Positions 10,432 to 21,499 of a stretch of DNA of 64,000 nt are shown in pieces; position 1 is the first letter of the stretch, and each line of letters opens with the position of its first letter. The DNA is from Liolophura sinensis. Taxonomy: Eukaryota > Mollusca > Polyplacophora > Chitonida > Chitonidae. A program made the translations under genes and the position numbers. The notes beneath the pieces were generated by a model. The model was given only the letters and a program-made list of their open reading frames with translations, was not told where the DNA came from and searched no databases. The stretch is taken from assembly GCF_032854445.1 (NCBI RefSeq), contig NC_088298.1:2416160-2480159 (forward strand). The letters are read 5' to 3'.

Positions 10432-10630
10432 TACACTAAAAAAATGATGTTAATTTTACCAGAAACTACTGTGTCATGTTTAAAATAATATTCTGTTAGT
10501 TTAATGCAATCTTCACGCTGAACTATTAGAATACGTGTGTTATGTATAACAGAACAACCTTTTGCAACAACAGAATAGATTCTACAGCATCATTTAGATA
10601 ATAAACATTCTTTTAATTTGAACGTATGAT
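10432..10630. mobile_element. Diverged MITE of family M1
   Basis: The left end TACACTAAAAAAATGATG and the inner TAATATTCTGTTAGTTTAAT match the element at 175-443. The right side keeps CAGAATAGATTCTA, then diverges or is truncated. Confidence 0.55.
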
Positions 10631-10774
10631 TTCTCTACAGCACTGGTTGAAGACCAGTCATTTAAAACCAACGCCAGATGGTGCAAACAACCAAACCTGC
10701 CTGGAAGACGGCTTAGTGTCACCAAGGTTTTCACGAACAGTAAGGACGGGCTCGCAATCTGCAAATTCCCTGGA

Positions 10775-10855
10775 AAGGGCCGGTTTTGAACCCGCATCTC
10801 GTGTTTCCTAACGATTGAAAGATAACCGACTGAAGCCCTCGGCCACGAAAATCTT
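10775..10855 (-). mobile_element. tRNA-like SINE head (different family)
   Basis: On the minus strand, a box-A-like TGGCCGAGGGCTTCAGTCGG is followed about 25 nt later by box-B-like GCGGGTTCAAAACCGG. No cloverleaf, acceptor pairing or 3' tail was found, so this is scored as a SINE-type pol III promoter remnant and not as a tRNA gene. Confidence 0.4.
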
Positions 10856-12255
10856 GGTATCTGGATAAATGGTATGGTTGAGTAAATGCATCAGGAAATA
10901 TTGACTACAGACCTACATTATCCATTGGCACAATTACTTATAATTTATAAGATAACTTTTTCCTTACTGTTTTATCTTCTATACCAACAAAAAAACCTTT
11001 TGTGTCACTGACGCTTGATCTGTTGACAAAATGAAGGTTAGATCGGATTTACCGGATGTGGTGTACCGCGTAATATGTTACTTGACTTCAATAACCATCC
11101 AATTCCGCGACCAGACAAAAGCCTGTGCTGTCTTGACTTCATTCTGCCTGGCTGACCATTCCCCAGATTCCACATTAAGGCAGTCAAACGTGCTCTTCAG
11201 CTCCTGTCAGATTGGTGTTATTCCTCCTCGACAAAGTCCGTGAGCAGTTAAAATAATCTCTGGTGTAATGATCGCCATTTTATAATATGTAATTTGGGTG
11301 GCTTGTCAGCTTGTCATTCAGGAAACACCAGGTGTGTGTTCAATCCCGGCCTTGGCCAATGTCAATGATTATACGAAAAAACAATTTAATGGAGATATTC
11401 CACTGTGAGAGTATGTGATTAAAAGTGTTTTGGCCCTTCCAATTTTAATTGGCTTTGTTGAAGTTTTCAAGGGCATTCCTGCAAACGATGTGTATGACAT
11501 CAGTATACTAAAAACCTACATAAACAAACCCTGCGTAAACACAATGACGAAGGCTTTATTTGGTATTTACATATTTGATTTGATTTTTACTTTAAACTCA
11601 AGAGTATATCAACCAAAGATGCCCACCAATTTTATTTGGAGAGTGATAGAAGAATGCCATAGCTGGTGATAGATACATTATCTCACACTATACATTACAA
11701 GGTAAAACGGCGTGCAGCCAGTTCAAAGGAAGATAGATTCGAACTTACGACCTGTTCGGCCAAGAGTTTATGGAGTTAGGGAAGATTAACAACCGGTAGT
11801 TCTAGCGCAATCTATCGTCAATTTACATCAATTGTCCAGGCTTTTTGTCATCTGTCAATCAACACAGCTTCTAAATGTATCATGTAGTTTTTTTTTTAAG
11901 TGTTAGACGTTCCCTTTTAAAGATCAATACGGATCTCAATTTATGCTCCGAAATTAGGACCAGTGTCAAATTATCTCTCATTGTAAGAGTGTGATAGGAA
12001 ATAACACTTATCATCCTGAAACATAATTGCTCTCTTCTGGAACATTAGGTTTCTTCCAGGACATTAGAGATGTCACCGGGTTAGCCTAATTCAGGATCTG
12101 TGTCTTTCATAAACTCACTCAAGCTGCTTTATCCCGTTAAGTCTGTCTATCGTTTCGGTTTATGGAGCGTTTTTATTATTATTTTACCTCCACGTTATTT
12201 CACGTTCGCATTATTTTACTTTCTGTGGGGTCACAACTGAGGATATAATGCTTCA
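10856..12255. other. No recognised gene; weak tRNA-like remnants
   Basis: A weak A/B-box pair (GGGTGGCTTGTCAGC, then GTGTTCAATCCCGG) lies at about 11296-11349. Box-B-like AGATTCGAACTTACGACC at about 11738-11755 recurs at about 19320. An 84-codon ORF at 11415-11669 is unremarkable. Confidence 0.35.
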
Positions 12256-12713
12256 TTATTCAACATAATCGCCATTTAAGCCCACGCACTTTTCCTCAGC
12301 GTCGCTGTAATGCAATAATACCGTTCTTATGGAAAGCCTTACCCTGAAGTTCAAGGAAATCATCTACACCGGATACGACATCATAATTAGTACTATGATG
12401 AGTTACAGACGGATGTCTTTTCATATTTGGAAACAGATGAAGTCCGAAGGAGCCAAAAGCAGGGGAATACGGTGGTTGGTGAACATGTTCGAAGCCATCT
12501 GGCAGCCATTGCGGTAACCGACGTGTGGGCCGGAGAATTTTCCTGGCGAAACATAACAGCTCGTCGGTGCTTTCTACGCCGCTTCTGCTTTATTTTTCTG
12601 CTGTTGTTGTCACCAAAGGGAAGTATAATAGCTCTACTGATGGTCTATCCCTTCTGGAGATACATGTAGTCCTCCAATACCGTGCCTTCGGCATCCCAGA
12701 AGGCAGAGGCCAT

Positions 12714-13177
12714 ATAATATAACTAAGGCGTACAGCACAGAGAGAAAAGCCAGAGCGGCGACGATCATGTGATAGCTGACAAATGGTCACACGTAACCGG
12801 GGAAATACGGCTACAGCTTAGAGAGTAAGACCAGAGCGGCGACGATCATGTGATAGCTGACAAATGGTCACACGTAACCGGGGAAATACGGCTACAGCTT
12901 AGAGAGTAAGACCAGAGCGGCGACGATCATGTGATAGCTGGCAAATGGTCACACGTAACCAGTGAAATACGGTCTCTTATCAGTTTACCTCAGTTTGGGT
13001 TTTATTCTAATTGTTCATGTAAATGCATAAATAAAAGCAAAGTACACCCTCCCTATCATCATGGCTTAATCAGAATTGGGAAAATGCAGTGATGTTAACT
13101 GCAATTTATTAGACGTCACTGGTCTAGAATTACTTAAAATGCTGTGTTGTCATCATATTTAATACACAATAACATCG
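12714..13177 (+). mobile_element. Interspersed element D inserted in mariner
   Basis: This segment separates the mariner codons for KVM and ASAFWDAEG. The trinucleotide CAT flanks it at 12711-12713 and 13178-13180, consistent with a 3-bp target-site duplication. Its start (GGCGTACAGCACAGAGAG) and body (ACGTAACCGGGGAAATACGG, GGTTTTATTCTAATTGTTCATG, AATGCAGTGATGTTAA, TGTTGTCATCATATTTAA) recur at 38.2, 50.75, 52.2 and 54.9 kb. No coding capacity and no long terminal inverted repeat were seen. The superfamily is unknown. Confidence 0.8.
12730..12975. repeat. 81-bp tandem triplication within element D
   Basis: The 5' part of element D (CAGAGCGGCGACGATCATGT through GGTCACACGTAACCGG) is present three times at exact 81-bp spacing (12751, 12832, 12913). 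Other D copies carry one unit, or two diverged units at 50.75 kb. Confidence 0.9.
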
Positions 13178-13215
13178 CATGACCTGCATTGCAGAGGACA
13201 CAGCTTTGGTGTTCT

Positions 13216-13241
13216 GTGTGTGTGTGGGGGGGGGGGGGGGG
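13216..13241. repeat. (TG)n/poly-G run inside the mariner coding remnant
   Basis: Lies exactly where mariner proteins carry a short Pro-rich stretch after KQWKH. On the minus strand it reads as poly-C, that is Pro codons, so a short CCN run seems to have expanded after the gene died. Confidence 0.6.
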
Positions 13242-13690
13242 ACCACATGTTTCCACTGCTTTGACTCTTGTTTGGACTCCAATTAGAAGTGATGAATTCA
13301 GATCTCCTACATGGTCACGAACCGTTGTTTGAGGTTATCCAAATCCTCTTTCAAAAAGCTGAAGGTTCTTCCTGGACACCTGGATCCTCGAGCGTTTCTG
13401 ATCGGCCGTGAAAAGCTTTGGGACCCATCGTGCTGAAAATAAACTCTCCCCTGAGAAATGCCTACAGTACTGACTATTTGACGCTCGATTAATCTTCTGT
13501 GAACAAGGACCTTATGATGCATCATATGGTTCACACCAACGGCAGTTCTGAGTCTTCCTGAAACTATTTAATTTTCGACGCCCCTTTTGAATTCCGCTGA
13601 CCAGGATTTAACTGTAACAAAAGACGGGCCATCTTCCCCTAATGTCTTTACCAAGTCCTCATGGATCTCCTTTGTCCATTTCCCACACGT

Positions 13691-14011
13691 CTACGCACGT
13701 CACTCAAATACTGTTTCTGCAACAATGTACTCAGTGAGTCAAAATTTCACGCCTACTCCACAAAAATCTTGCTTTCTCAGAATACGAATGATGGAGATCT
13801 ATACCCTAAATTTCGCGGTGGGTCTCAAAACCTTTTAATCACAGTTCGGATGTACTGATATAAGTACTAATATCTGACGTCACGGGTGTTTGAGCGGAGT
13901 ATTGTGGTGCAGAAATCTCGGTTGGGAAATGTCGACAATGCGGGCAAGATCTCCGGCGAGGTGCTTCATAGTTATATCAGCTATATAGCTTCGTGTAATA
14001 CCGCTTATTAC
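13691..14011. other. No recognised feature; expected mariner 5' flank
   Basis: Should contain the upstream end of the mariner copy, but I cannot place its inverted repeat. Nothing else recognised. Confidence 0.35.
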
Positions 14012-14050
14012 CGCTGAAATAATCTTGAGTACGGCGTAAAAAAAAATACA
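14012..14050 (+). mobile_element. SINE-A 3'-tail fragment
   Basis: Short match to the SINE-A 3' end (GAAATAATCTTGAGTACGGC, then GTAAAA) and an A-rich end. It is followed at about 14052-14103 by a 28-bp unit (ATATGTCAGTGAAAACCTAT) present twice. Confidence 0.6.
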
Positions 14051-14299
14051 ATATGTCAGTGAAAACCTATGACTGCTGATATGTCAGTGAAAACCTATGA
14101 CTGGTCTTGCAATTATCGACTTCATTGTTTATGAGTGGTACAAGATTGTTGGAAACCTGAACTCATTTTACTTATACTTGAATCAAATATATCAATACAA
14201 ACTTTCCCTAGGACGAATATCTTCCTCAAAAGTTTTAAACCTACTCTTTTTGGTTAATCTAATTTCACTTGTCGTCCATAGTGGTTTACAGAGAGACAT

Positions 14300-15010
14300 T
14301 TTATCCCAAAAATACGGTTTCTGTAAATTGTCATGCAGGTTTAAGCCACGCCTTGTTAACTCTAAATACGGACGCAATTTCGCATTTAATCCAAACAAGG
14401 AAGTAATACAGACCAGTGGACTGGAAGTGTATTGGAACACTTAATCGCGTGTATAAAACGATATCGTCATTAGCTTTAACCTCATCTTTTCATTTCATTT
14501 GTACCCTTCAGTAAACTTGGTAAAAATTTGTCACGGTACAATGTTCATCTAAATGAACGACCAGACACTTTGCAGCTCACCCGATTGCTTTAAACTGATT
14601 TAAAGCTTTTCTGCAATTACTTAAATGGCAGACAGGTTGGATGTGTAATCAGACACTCTCTTCATGCTCAAAAATCGCATGAATAACTTGGAACTACACT
14701 CGTACAGTAGAACTATTCTTGAGAACGACGTAATACGCCAAATAAATAAATCAATCAAATCCAAAATCTTAGATTAATGCACTAATTTTTTTCTACGTAA
14801 GACTTTAGAAAATATGTTATATATCTTTTAAATTAAAGCGTCGAAGCCATTCCTAGAAAAAAAAGACATCTCACAAAAAAAAAAACAAAAAACGTTGCTT
14901 CAAATCGTTGTTTTTATTGCTCCATTACACCTGAGATTTAGCCACTAAAGAGGTTGCAACGTATATCCTAAGAGGTCATTATTTTTTAACGATGAGAGTA
15001 CAAAATATTT
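14300..15010. repeat. Old duplicated block, second of three (9.0, 14.3 and 20.8 kb)
   Basis: Ordered matches to 20.78-21.3 kb: TTAACTCTAAATACGGACGC against TAACCCTAAATACAGATGC, and GCAATTACTTAAATGGCAGA followed by TTGGATGTGTAATC. A SINE-A tail fragment (AACTATTCTTGAGAACGACG plus AATA repeats) sits at about 14709-14760. Confidence 0.6.
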
Positions 15011-16610
15011 GATTTCCAACTTTTATCGTAATTCCTTTGTCTTTCTGTCGGATACTAAGCCTCGTGTCGCCAGAAGGAAAAGTGTCTCGCTACACGAAGT
15101 AGCACAGAACACACGTGTACCCAAGGACGTGCTACGTGTCGTAACCAGTGCTAATCAAAATTGCAAATTTCATACCACAGCCAGCGTTGGGAAAAATCCA
15201 TGGGTATTTTTTACCTTAGCTAGGGCTGACATAATTGTACACTAATGTCACAGTCAGCGCTGAAAAGAAAGTACACACTGGCTCCATTATTTACCGCGGG
15301 TCAATCATCCTGCATAGCCACCGATTTGCTAGCGGATCACAGGTGTTCCAGTGACGTACCGGGTGTTCAAATGGTACGTACCGGGTGTTCAAGTGAAGCG
15401 TACCGGGTGTTCAAGTGACGTACTAATTTCGGAGATTCCATTCCAAAAATTGGCTGTTCCATTTATCGGGAGCTATTCGGTATTACTCGTTTGCTGCTGC
15501 TAGTATAAGCACTAGAAGGTCCCGTTACACCCTTCTATGGAAGCCGGGTAAGGCCATCATCATACCATCGTACTTTCTTTTCTCGGTACTGACATCTTCA
15601 ACAGCAACAACCCCGCGTTGAGCATAACACCCTTCGTCCCAGCTAGTTAAACCAACTGAAGATAAACATGTTTCCATTTTCAGTACAGCGGATTAAATTT
15701 TACGAGACACTGAATTTATTTTTTCAAACAAATTTGTTATTTACAATCATCAGAAAATATCTATTCTAAAGCTTCTCTATCTAAAGCTTTTCTGTCTAAA
15801 GCTTCTCAATGAGTTGTTTCAAGTATCTGCACAAAGTTATTTATTTAAACCAGTATATACTTCATTGCTGGGGACTTTTTTTTAGCCTGTGGTGTTTGTT
15901 CAAAGAAATTGCCGTGTTGAGAAATATCATTTTTCTTGAGTCCCTCAATAGATCAAGCTCTGCTGGTGAAAACTGTTTGAAGGCTATATAAACTTAGAAA
16001 TTTGCAGCATTCTTTCAGGCTAACGTAAGTTAATTTATTGTGTACCTTTAAACTCTGTTCGAAAATTTACTCAGTTGGTTAATACCAACATAACGATGAT
16101 ACTAAGTAACCATACGTGGTAAACCTATGTAGTTTGTCACGGCACCATGTGTGATGGATAACATCTTGAGGGCTTCATATAAGATCACATCAATATCGCT
16201 AATATCCTAGTGAAATGTATAGTTTTACAAGACTATACATCCGCGTAGCATACGTATTAATTAAAGTGAATTTTAATAACCTTTAGAAAAATTCGTCCGA
16301 CTTAAGTCTCTACAACAGCAATTTCATGAAGCGAATGGCTCTTGCCAAACAATGAAACCACTGTGTCAGTCAGTTACCACCTTTGGTTCCGGTGTCCAAT
16401 CGAAGCGACTGAGGTGACAAAGAGACGGCCAAGACTGGGTGATCAGCCAGATTTAACACCTCCACCTCACGCGATAACTGTAACAGAAAACATACAACTT
16501 AATCCTACTCATTTCGGAAAAGAGGTGGAAATATACATAAACGGTTACAGCCATTTTGTTCTCCAGAACTTGATATCTCTGTAAATCGGCTTTTAATCTT
16601 TTAATCTGAG
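15011..16610. other. Mostly unassigned, with two small tandem repeats
   Basis: GTACCGGGTGTTCAAGTGA-type units of about 22-24 bp repeat roughly four times at 15341-15424. A TCTAAAGCTTCTC-type unit repeats about three times at 15768-15810. The ORFs are short and unrecognised. Confidence 0.6.
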
Positions 16611-16919
16611 CTGACGTGTTAAAGCACATTTCCTTTGCCATAGCCAGTGCTGACGTGTTAAAGCACATTTCCTTTTCCGTAGCCAGTGCTGACGTGTTAA
16701 AGCACATTTCCTTTTCCGTAGCCAGGGCTGACGTGTTAAAGCACATTTCCTTTTCCGTAGCCAGTGCTGACGTGTTAAAGCACATTTCCTTTTCCGTAGC
16801 CAGTGCTGACGTGTTAAAGCACATTTTCTTTGCCATAGCCAGTGCTGACGTGTTAAAGCACATTTCCTTTGCCATAGCCAGTGCTGACGTGTTAAAGCAC
16901 ATTTCCTTTGCCGTAGCCA
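16611..16919. repeat. 39-bp minisatellite, ~8 copies, open on both strands
   Basis: Unit CTGACGTGTTAAAGCACATT, then TCCTTTTCCGTAGCCAGTG, strictly 39 bp (for example 16651 to 16690). As 39 is a multiple of 3, a 13-residue repeat is open on plus (ADVLKHISFSVAS) and minus (MCFNTSALATEKE), giving ORFs of 133 and 159 codons. Variants alternate between Lys- and Met-coding forms on the minus strand. No similarity to a known repeat protein, so I call it a DNA repeat. Confidence 0.93.
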
Positions 16920-16989
16920 CTGGTTTCCGCACTATTTATATCTTCTCCAAAGTTTTGTATGAAAAGTTTAAAGATCAAAACCATCAATG

Positions 16990-18020
16990 GATATTTAAAG
17001 CTAAAAAGATACTTTAAACATTTTTTTTCTTTGGAGTGAGGGTCGGGACGGTGTTAGGTAGTGAAATATCATATTATCCTAACCCCTATCCTATAGTAAT
17101 GAAACTTTAACACTCCAGAGAACCTCTGTCCCATTTTTTCCAGGAACATCTGGCTAATATTGACTTCGGCGTATTTATAACACAACATTCTAGTTTTGAT
17201 CTCTGGAGTTCTTTTGTTAACCACACTATCTTGTTTGCCTTTCGGGTAGACCTTTGTAATTATTAAAACGCCCGACAGCCCGGATGTGCAGAGAAAAGCT
17301 CTTTGCTTGTTCCAAGATCAGACGTAAAATGGATTGATCCTGTACGTCGTATGAACACAATCAAAACAAGCTGATCCCTACAAGTTTTCTTCAACTCTTC
17401 AAAACATAAAATGGAAGGTTATCAATACGACGAATGTCGATCGTAGAAAGTCTTTAACAATAACTGGACTTCATTTCTACAGGATTTTGCACAAGTTTTG
17501 TACAAGATGTTCTCCCTATTCACTTGACTGTGCGAAGAGTTAAGGACAAAAGTGGAGACTCTCAGTTCTTGAAATCTTGACGTCGCTGGTGTGAAACCAG
17601 AGATGGCCGTAATGTATCATTTCCTCCGCTCGACACCAGATTACTTAATTTAGAACTGATTCTTCATCTGATTCAGTTGTTTACCATTATTCCTCTACAA
17701 TACTATGGCATATGTAAATACCGAAACGATAAATGACAGCGGAAAGTAACGGGACATCTCGAAACATGGAGTCCTCGCGGATCTTTTGACAGACACTTCG
17801 CGGAGCTAAATACAAGAGATGAATAAGAACTGTGATCATGCCATGTCAGGCAATTTCAGGAAGTCGGATATTGATTTTATTCCGAGGACTTTCCAGAGAG
17901 AAACCATAGATGATGGCTGGATACTGTTTCTGGTCTGTCCAACGAAACTTCTGATTACGATTTCACTTTATGTGCACCCAAAGAAACAAGCGACGATGTC
18001 GGCCTTGTTTACTTCGAGGA
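16990..18020. repeat. Old duplicated block, paralogous to 21.5-23.4 kb
   Basis: Matches include TTTCCAGGAACATCTGGCTA against TTTCCAGGAATAGGTC, CGACAGCCCGGATGTGCAG against CTGACAACCCGGATGTGCAA, and ATGTCAGGCAATTTCAGGAA against ATGTCAGGTAATTTAAGGAA. No coding function recognised. Confidence 0.6.
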
Positions 18021-18104
18021 GTCCATAACACCTTGACCTGTCAATAGACATAGCCTTGTATCAGTAGTGTGGTATACCCCGGCGCCCCCGGTCTCTTACC
18101 TTCC

Positions 18105-18275
18105 AGCCAGGTCGTAAGTGGGAAGGTCTTCCAGCAACATGCGGATGGTCGTGGGTTTCCCCGGGGTCTGCCCGGTTTCCTCCCACCATAATGCTGGCCG
18201 CCGTCGTATAAGTGATATATTCTTGAGCACGACGTAAAACACCAATCAAATAAATAAATGAATAATAAATGAATA
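18105..18275 (+). mobile_element. SINE-A, 5'-truncated
   Basis: Starts near GTCGTAAGTGGGAAGGTC, with the body close to consensus and the tail AAATAAATAAATGAATAA. The GAGCACGACGTAAAACACC tail domain is intact. Confidence 0.92.
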
Positions 18276-19860
18276 CCTTCTAGACTGATTTGATACTCTC
18301 AGTGTTGTAAATCTTTTGTCATATTTATATTCAGTTAGACATTATGGTATATTTTAGGAAAAGAGATAACTGATATAGTGATGATGCTAAAGCACAAGTT
18401 AAAACATAAATATAGAAAAACAGTAAGGCCGGTGACATTGGATACAGGAAGGTTCTGAGATAGTATCAACAAATGACATTTGCAGCAACGCTTCAAAGAC
18501 ACTCCATTTAACATGCATACACACATTGTTTTACAATATTCATGGCTGGAACAGACTTGTATTGCGTAGAAGAATTGACAACTTCTGCTTATGTTTGTAT
18601 GGAATGGCGGGGAAGTCTAACCACACTCAGTTTAGCTTCTGGCTGTTATGTTTTCGTATTCCAATATTCAGTGGATATCTGAACGGTTCTTGTGTTTCGC
18701 GTGTCCACATTGTCAGTATTAGAGTACACATCGACAACATTTGTGCATTTTTATGCCGGTTCATAAGTAAGATCTTTGTCAATATTATAACGGCTGTTTA
18801 TATTTGTCAAGCTTTGTAGCTAATCTATGTTGTGTTTGTCTAAGTGGCCTCTTTAGTACAGCCTTAAAACATGATTGTCTTTGGGAACGTGCTGTTACCT
18901 AGGTTACAGGCTTATTATGACATCCATAGTTTCTGTGTCATTAGCCTTGTTCGTTCTTCGTGATTGACAAGACGCATTCGTTGTTACTGTTTACGCACTC
19001 CGATAACGACTGACTCTAGTTCCGGAATAGTATATGGTAAACATTAAACAATAACCAAAGAATAAATGAATAAATAAATAAATAATTTTTGTTTTCTGCC
19101 ATTCTGTTTATCTCTTTATGGAAAAAAAATGCTCATTAAATGTCTTGACTCGAAAGAGCGCGAGTAAATCACGAATTCAGCACGATGTATTCATGATGCT
19201 TGTTTATTTGATCAGTTTGGTACACATACCTCATAAATTTTAACCAATTTTTATAACGGTATAATCGACAAGTTTATTGTGATCAAATCATGCCATAGCA
19301 CGGCGGGAATCACATATAGATTCGAACTTAGCAGTTCTGGTTAAGGGAAATGTGATCCGGCTTTATCCGGGATTTGCTCCTATGAATAACGCTGAATGGC
19401 TGATAATTGATTAAGAAACATAGGAAATGACGTCAGTCCTCAAAGCATGGTGATTACCTGTGATAGGGCCATTCTTTGTAAAAAAAAAAAATGCCCACTC
19501 TACATTTCTTGCCGTCAGCTGAATCCCAGTGTCGTTTTTTTTTCTGTAGAAAGTCTGAATCACAAGTCAAGAACAAATGAATCGACTTCCTCTGTTAAAT
19601 GTATTATGTTTGGTGTTTTGATCATTTCCTGCGAAAACGCAATAAGAAACACCCATTACGCTGCAAAACTGCACCAGCTGTCAAGAGTTTTTAGGTGTTG
19701 TAATTTAAAGTCCACTGCCAATCTGGACTGAATTAGACTGGCAGCTCTAAAAACTGTAGACAGATGCTTTCAGGAATGCAATTTTCATTGCTTATTTTCA
19801 GTGTTTAATATTCGCCTGCTGATTAGTTTGGCTTGTGTGAAGAAGCTGTCATACAGAGAC
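18276..19860. other. Duplicated block (18.8-19.25 kb) and unassigned sequence
   Basis: 18800-19250 is the paralogue of the block at 4.94-5.5 kb. An AATA run at about 19060-19085 looks like a worn SINE tail. ORFs of 94-97 codons (18526-18819 and 19447-19731) have no recognisable family. Confidence 0.45.
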
Positions 19861-19869
19861 CGGTATCCC

Positions 19870-20070
19870 ATGAATGGCCTCGATTGGTTTTATACCGAAT
19901 ACTCAGATATACTTCACTTTGAACAACTGTGAGCTAGAAATTCCGACACTTTGCTAGATAGATGGCAAAACTTTGATAAATTGCGTTGAGTGGGATTTGA
20001 ACGGACGTGCTTTTCTTTGGAACTCATTTTTTCCACCGATAACCATGGCCACAGGCGCCTGCCCTTGTAG
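19870..20070 (-). mobile_element. Possible tRNA-derived SINE remnant
   Basis: The minus strand has a box-A-like TGGCCATGGTTATCGGTG and about 40 nt later a box-B-like CGTTCAAATCCCACTC, followed by a body and GAGTATTCGGTATAAAACC. This differs from SINE-A, B and C, and the evidence is limited to promoter-like boxes. Confidence 0.35.
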
Positions 20071-20106
20071 CCTGTATCCTATTAGGCGTCGTACGGTATA
20101 GTAGTG

Positions 20107-20755
20107 CTGGACACTCTAGATGGATTTTTTCGCACATACAAGCGTATTTTGTGAATTTCTAAAAGATCCGCCTAGTGTATCCTCGCCGGCTACGACATAT
20201 TTGCCAGGCGATTTCGTCCGCTTCGAAATTTGCTTGTACCAAACATGTCAGATACGAGTGATGAAATATGCCGACTGACGAACTAACCAATCAAAAAAAC
20301 ACGGAATTGTATTGACCTGTGATATTTTGTTTCTGTCACATGATTTACCAGGTCACATGACATAACCTACTAACCACGATTGCCTTGTGTGTAAGCAACT
20401 ATGCTGCGAATGTCGTCAGATATGTTGCGAGCTATTAAGTTCGTCCCTACATGCGAAAACAGTCTGTCTTGCATGTCGGAGCCTATCCTTGATCATGGTC
20501 AGTAATATATGTCATGTGATCTAGTAAACCATGTGACACAATCAAAATATCACAGATTCCGCGTTGTTTGATTGGTTACTTCGTTAGGCGGTGTATTTCA
20601 TGACGTGTATCCCACATGTTTGATACAAGCGAATTTCGGAGCGTACAAGATCACGTGCAAAATACGCCGTCGTCGACACAGATGCTTTAGGTGGATTTTC
20701 ATAAATTCATAAAATACATCCGTACGAGCGAAAACTCCGCCTAGTGTGTCCTCGG
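20107..20755. mobile_element. Element with ~250-bp terminal inverted repeats
   Basis: The left arm (20107-20363) pairs with the reverse complement of the right arm (20509-20755) through most of its length around a 145-bp spacer. Matched landmarks include ACCAATCAAA, GTGATATTTTG, GTCACATG, TTTACYAG and TCACATGACAT. The outer ends read GGACACTCTAGATGG and, reversed, GGACACACTAGGCGG. An inverted copy of the terminus (GATCCGCCTAGTGTATCC) sits inside the left arm at about 20165, suggesting a small nested element. There is no coding capacity. Probably a non-autonomous foldback or long-TIR DNA element. Confidence 0.75.
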
Positions 20756-20779
20756 CTAAAGTAAAATAGTCTTGAGTAC

Positions 20780-21320
20780 TTTGAACACACGCATTGCTAA
20801 CCCTAAATACAGATGCAATTTCCCATTGAAGACAAGCATACAAAGTAACCCGGAAATAGGCACAGGCGTGTGGAAGTGAATTTGAACTCTACAACACGGT
20901 TTTACAACACCACACTGGACTCAAGCTCATCATTTTAGTTCATGTTATCTTTTAACTAACCATGATGAAAAGTTCTGTTGTCAATCTAAATGCGTGGCCA
21001 ACCATTTTGTGCCCTCCCATTCGCTTCAGCTCAGACTAACCTTTTCCCGCAATTACTGAAATGGCAGACAGGTCGGATGTGTTATCGGAAGCTCTCTTCA
21101 TGTTCGAAAGATCAGTGCACTATAGTGATAGATATAGTGCACTTCAAATAACATGTCATATATCTTTTAAATAAGAGCTCAAAAGCCCTTCGTTGCAAGC
21201 AAAAGAACACACCCTAGGTTAATATATCTAACAAAAGTCACCAGTGAAGTCAAATCGTATTTTCTATTTCCCTTTTGCGTCTGCTATTTAACTACCAAAG
21301 GGTTCAAAGCGTAGTCATCA
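20780..21320. repeat. Old duplicated block, third of three (9.0, 14.3 and 20.8 kb)
   Basis: Carries GCAATTACTGAAATGGCAGA followed by CAGGTCGGATGTGTTATCGG, TCTCTTCATGTTCGAAAGAT and TATATCTAACAAAAGTCACC, in the same order as at 9.1 and 14.6 kb. Confidence 0.6.
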
Positions 21321-21499
21321 GTTTTCTTAAGGACGCACAAACTCAATGATTTCGAACTTCCATCGCCCCTTTGTACTGTGCCGTAGGCCGAAACTCGTCT
21401 AGTCAAAAGATAAATTCGTATAGAAGAGTCGTGTGGGTTGTATATCGGTGTCTAAAAACGCTGGGTATAATTATTCGAGTTTTTAAGCAGCGGGATGTC

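Larger units (their letters stand above)
12256..13690 (-). pseudogene. Dead mariner transposase, split by an insertion
   Basis: A Tc1/mariner-superfamily transposase (cut-and-paste, DD34D) read on the minus strand. The N-terminal part (13690 to 13178) gives TKEIHEDLVKTLGEDGPS, a conserved SAEFKRG, then TVGIS, RFVTM, HHF and SKQWKH. The C-terminal part (12713 to 12258) gives ASAFWDAEGTVLEDY, KQKRRRKHRRAVMF, ENSPAHTSVTAMAA, LAPSDF and finally CVGLNGDYVE plus stop. The two parts total about 320 codons, close to the usual ~345. Catalytic Asp 1 (FWDAEG) and Asp 3 (LAPSD) survive; the second is Glu (usual DNAPAH). Several stops and frameshifts, plus a 464-bp insertion at 12714-13177, make it non-functional. 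I could not identify the terminal inverted repeats. Confidence 0.93.

Noticed and set aside
13307-13534. 75-codon minus-strand ORF as a stand-alone gene
   Set aside because: It is an internal fragment of the mariner pseudogene (TVGIS, RFVTM) with its usual N- and C-terminal parts on either side.
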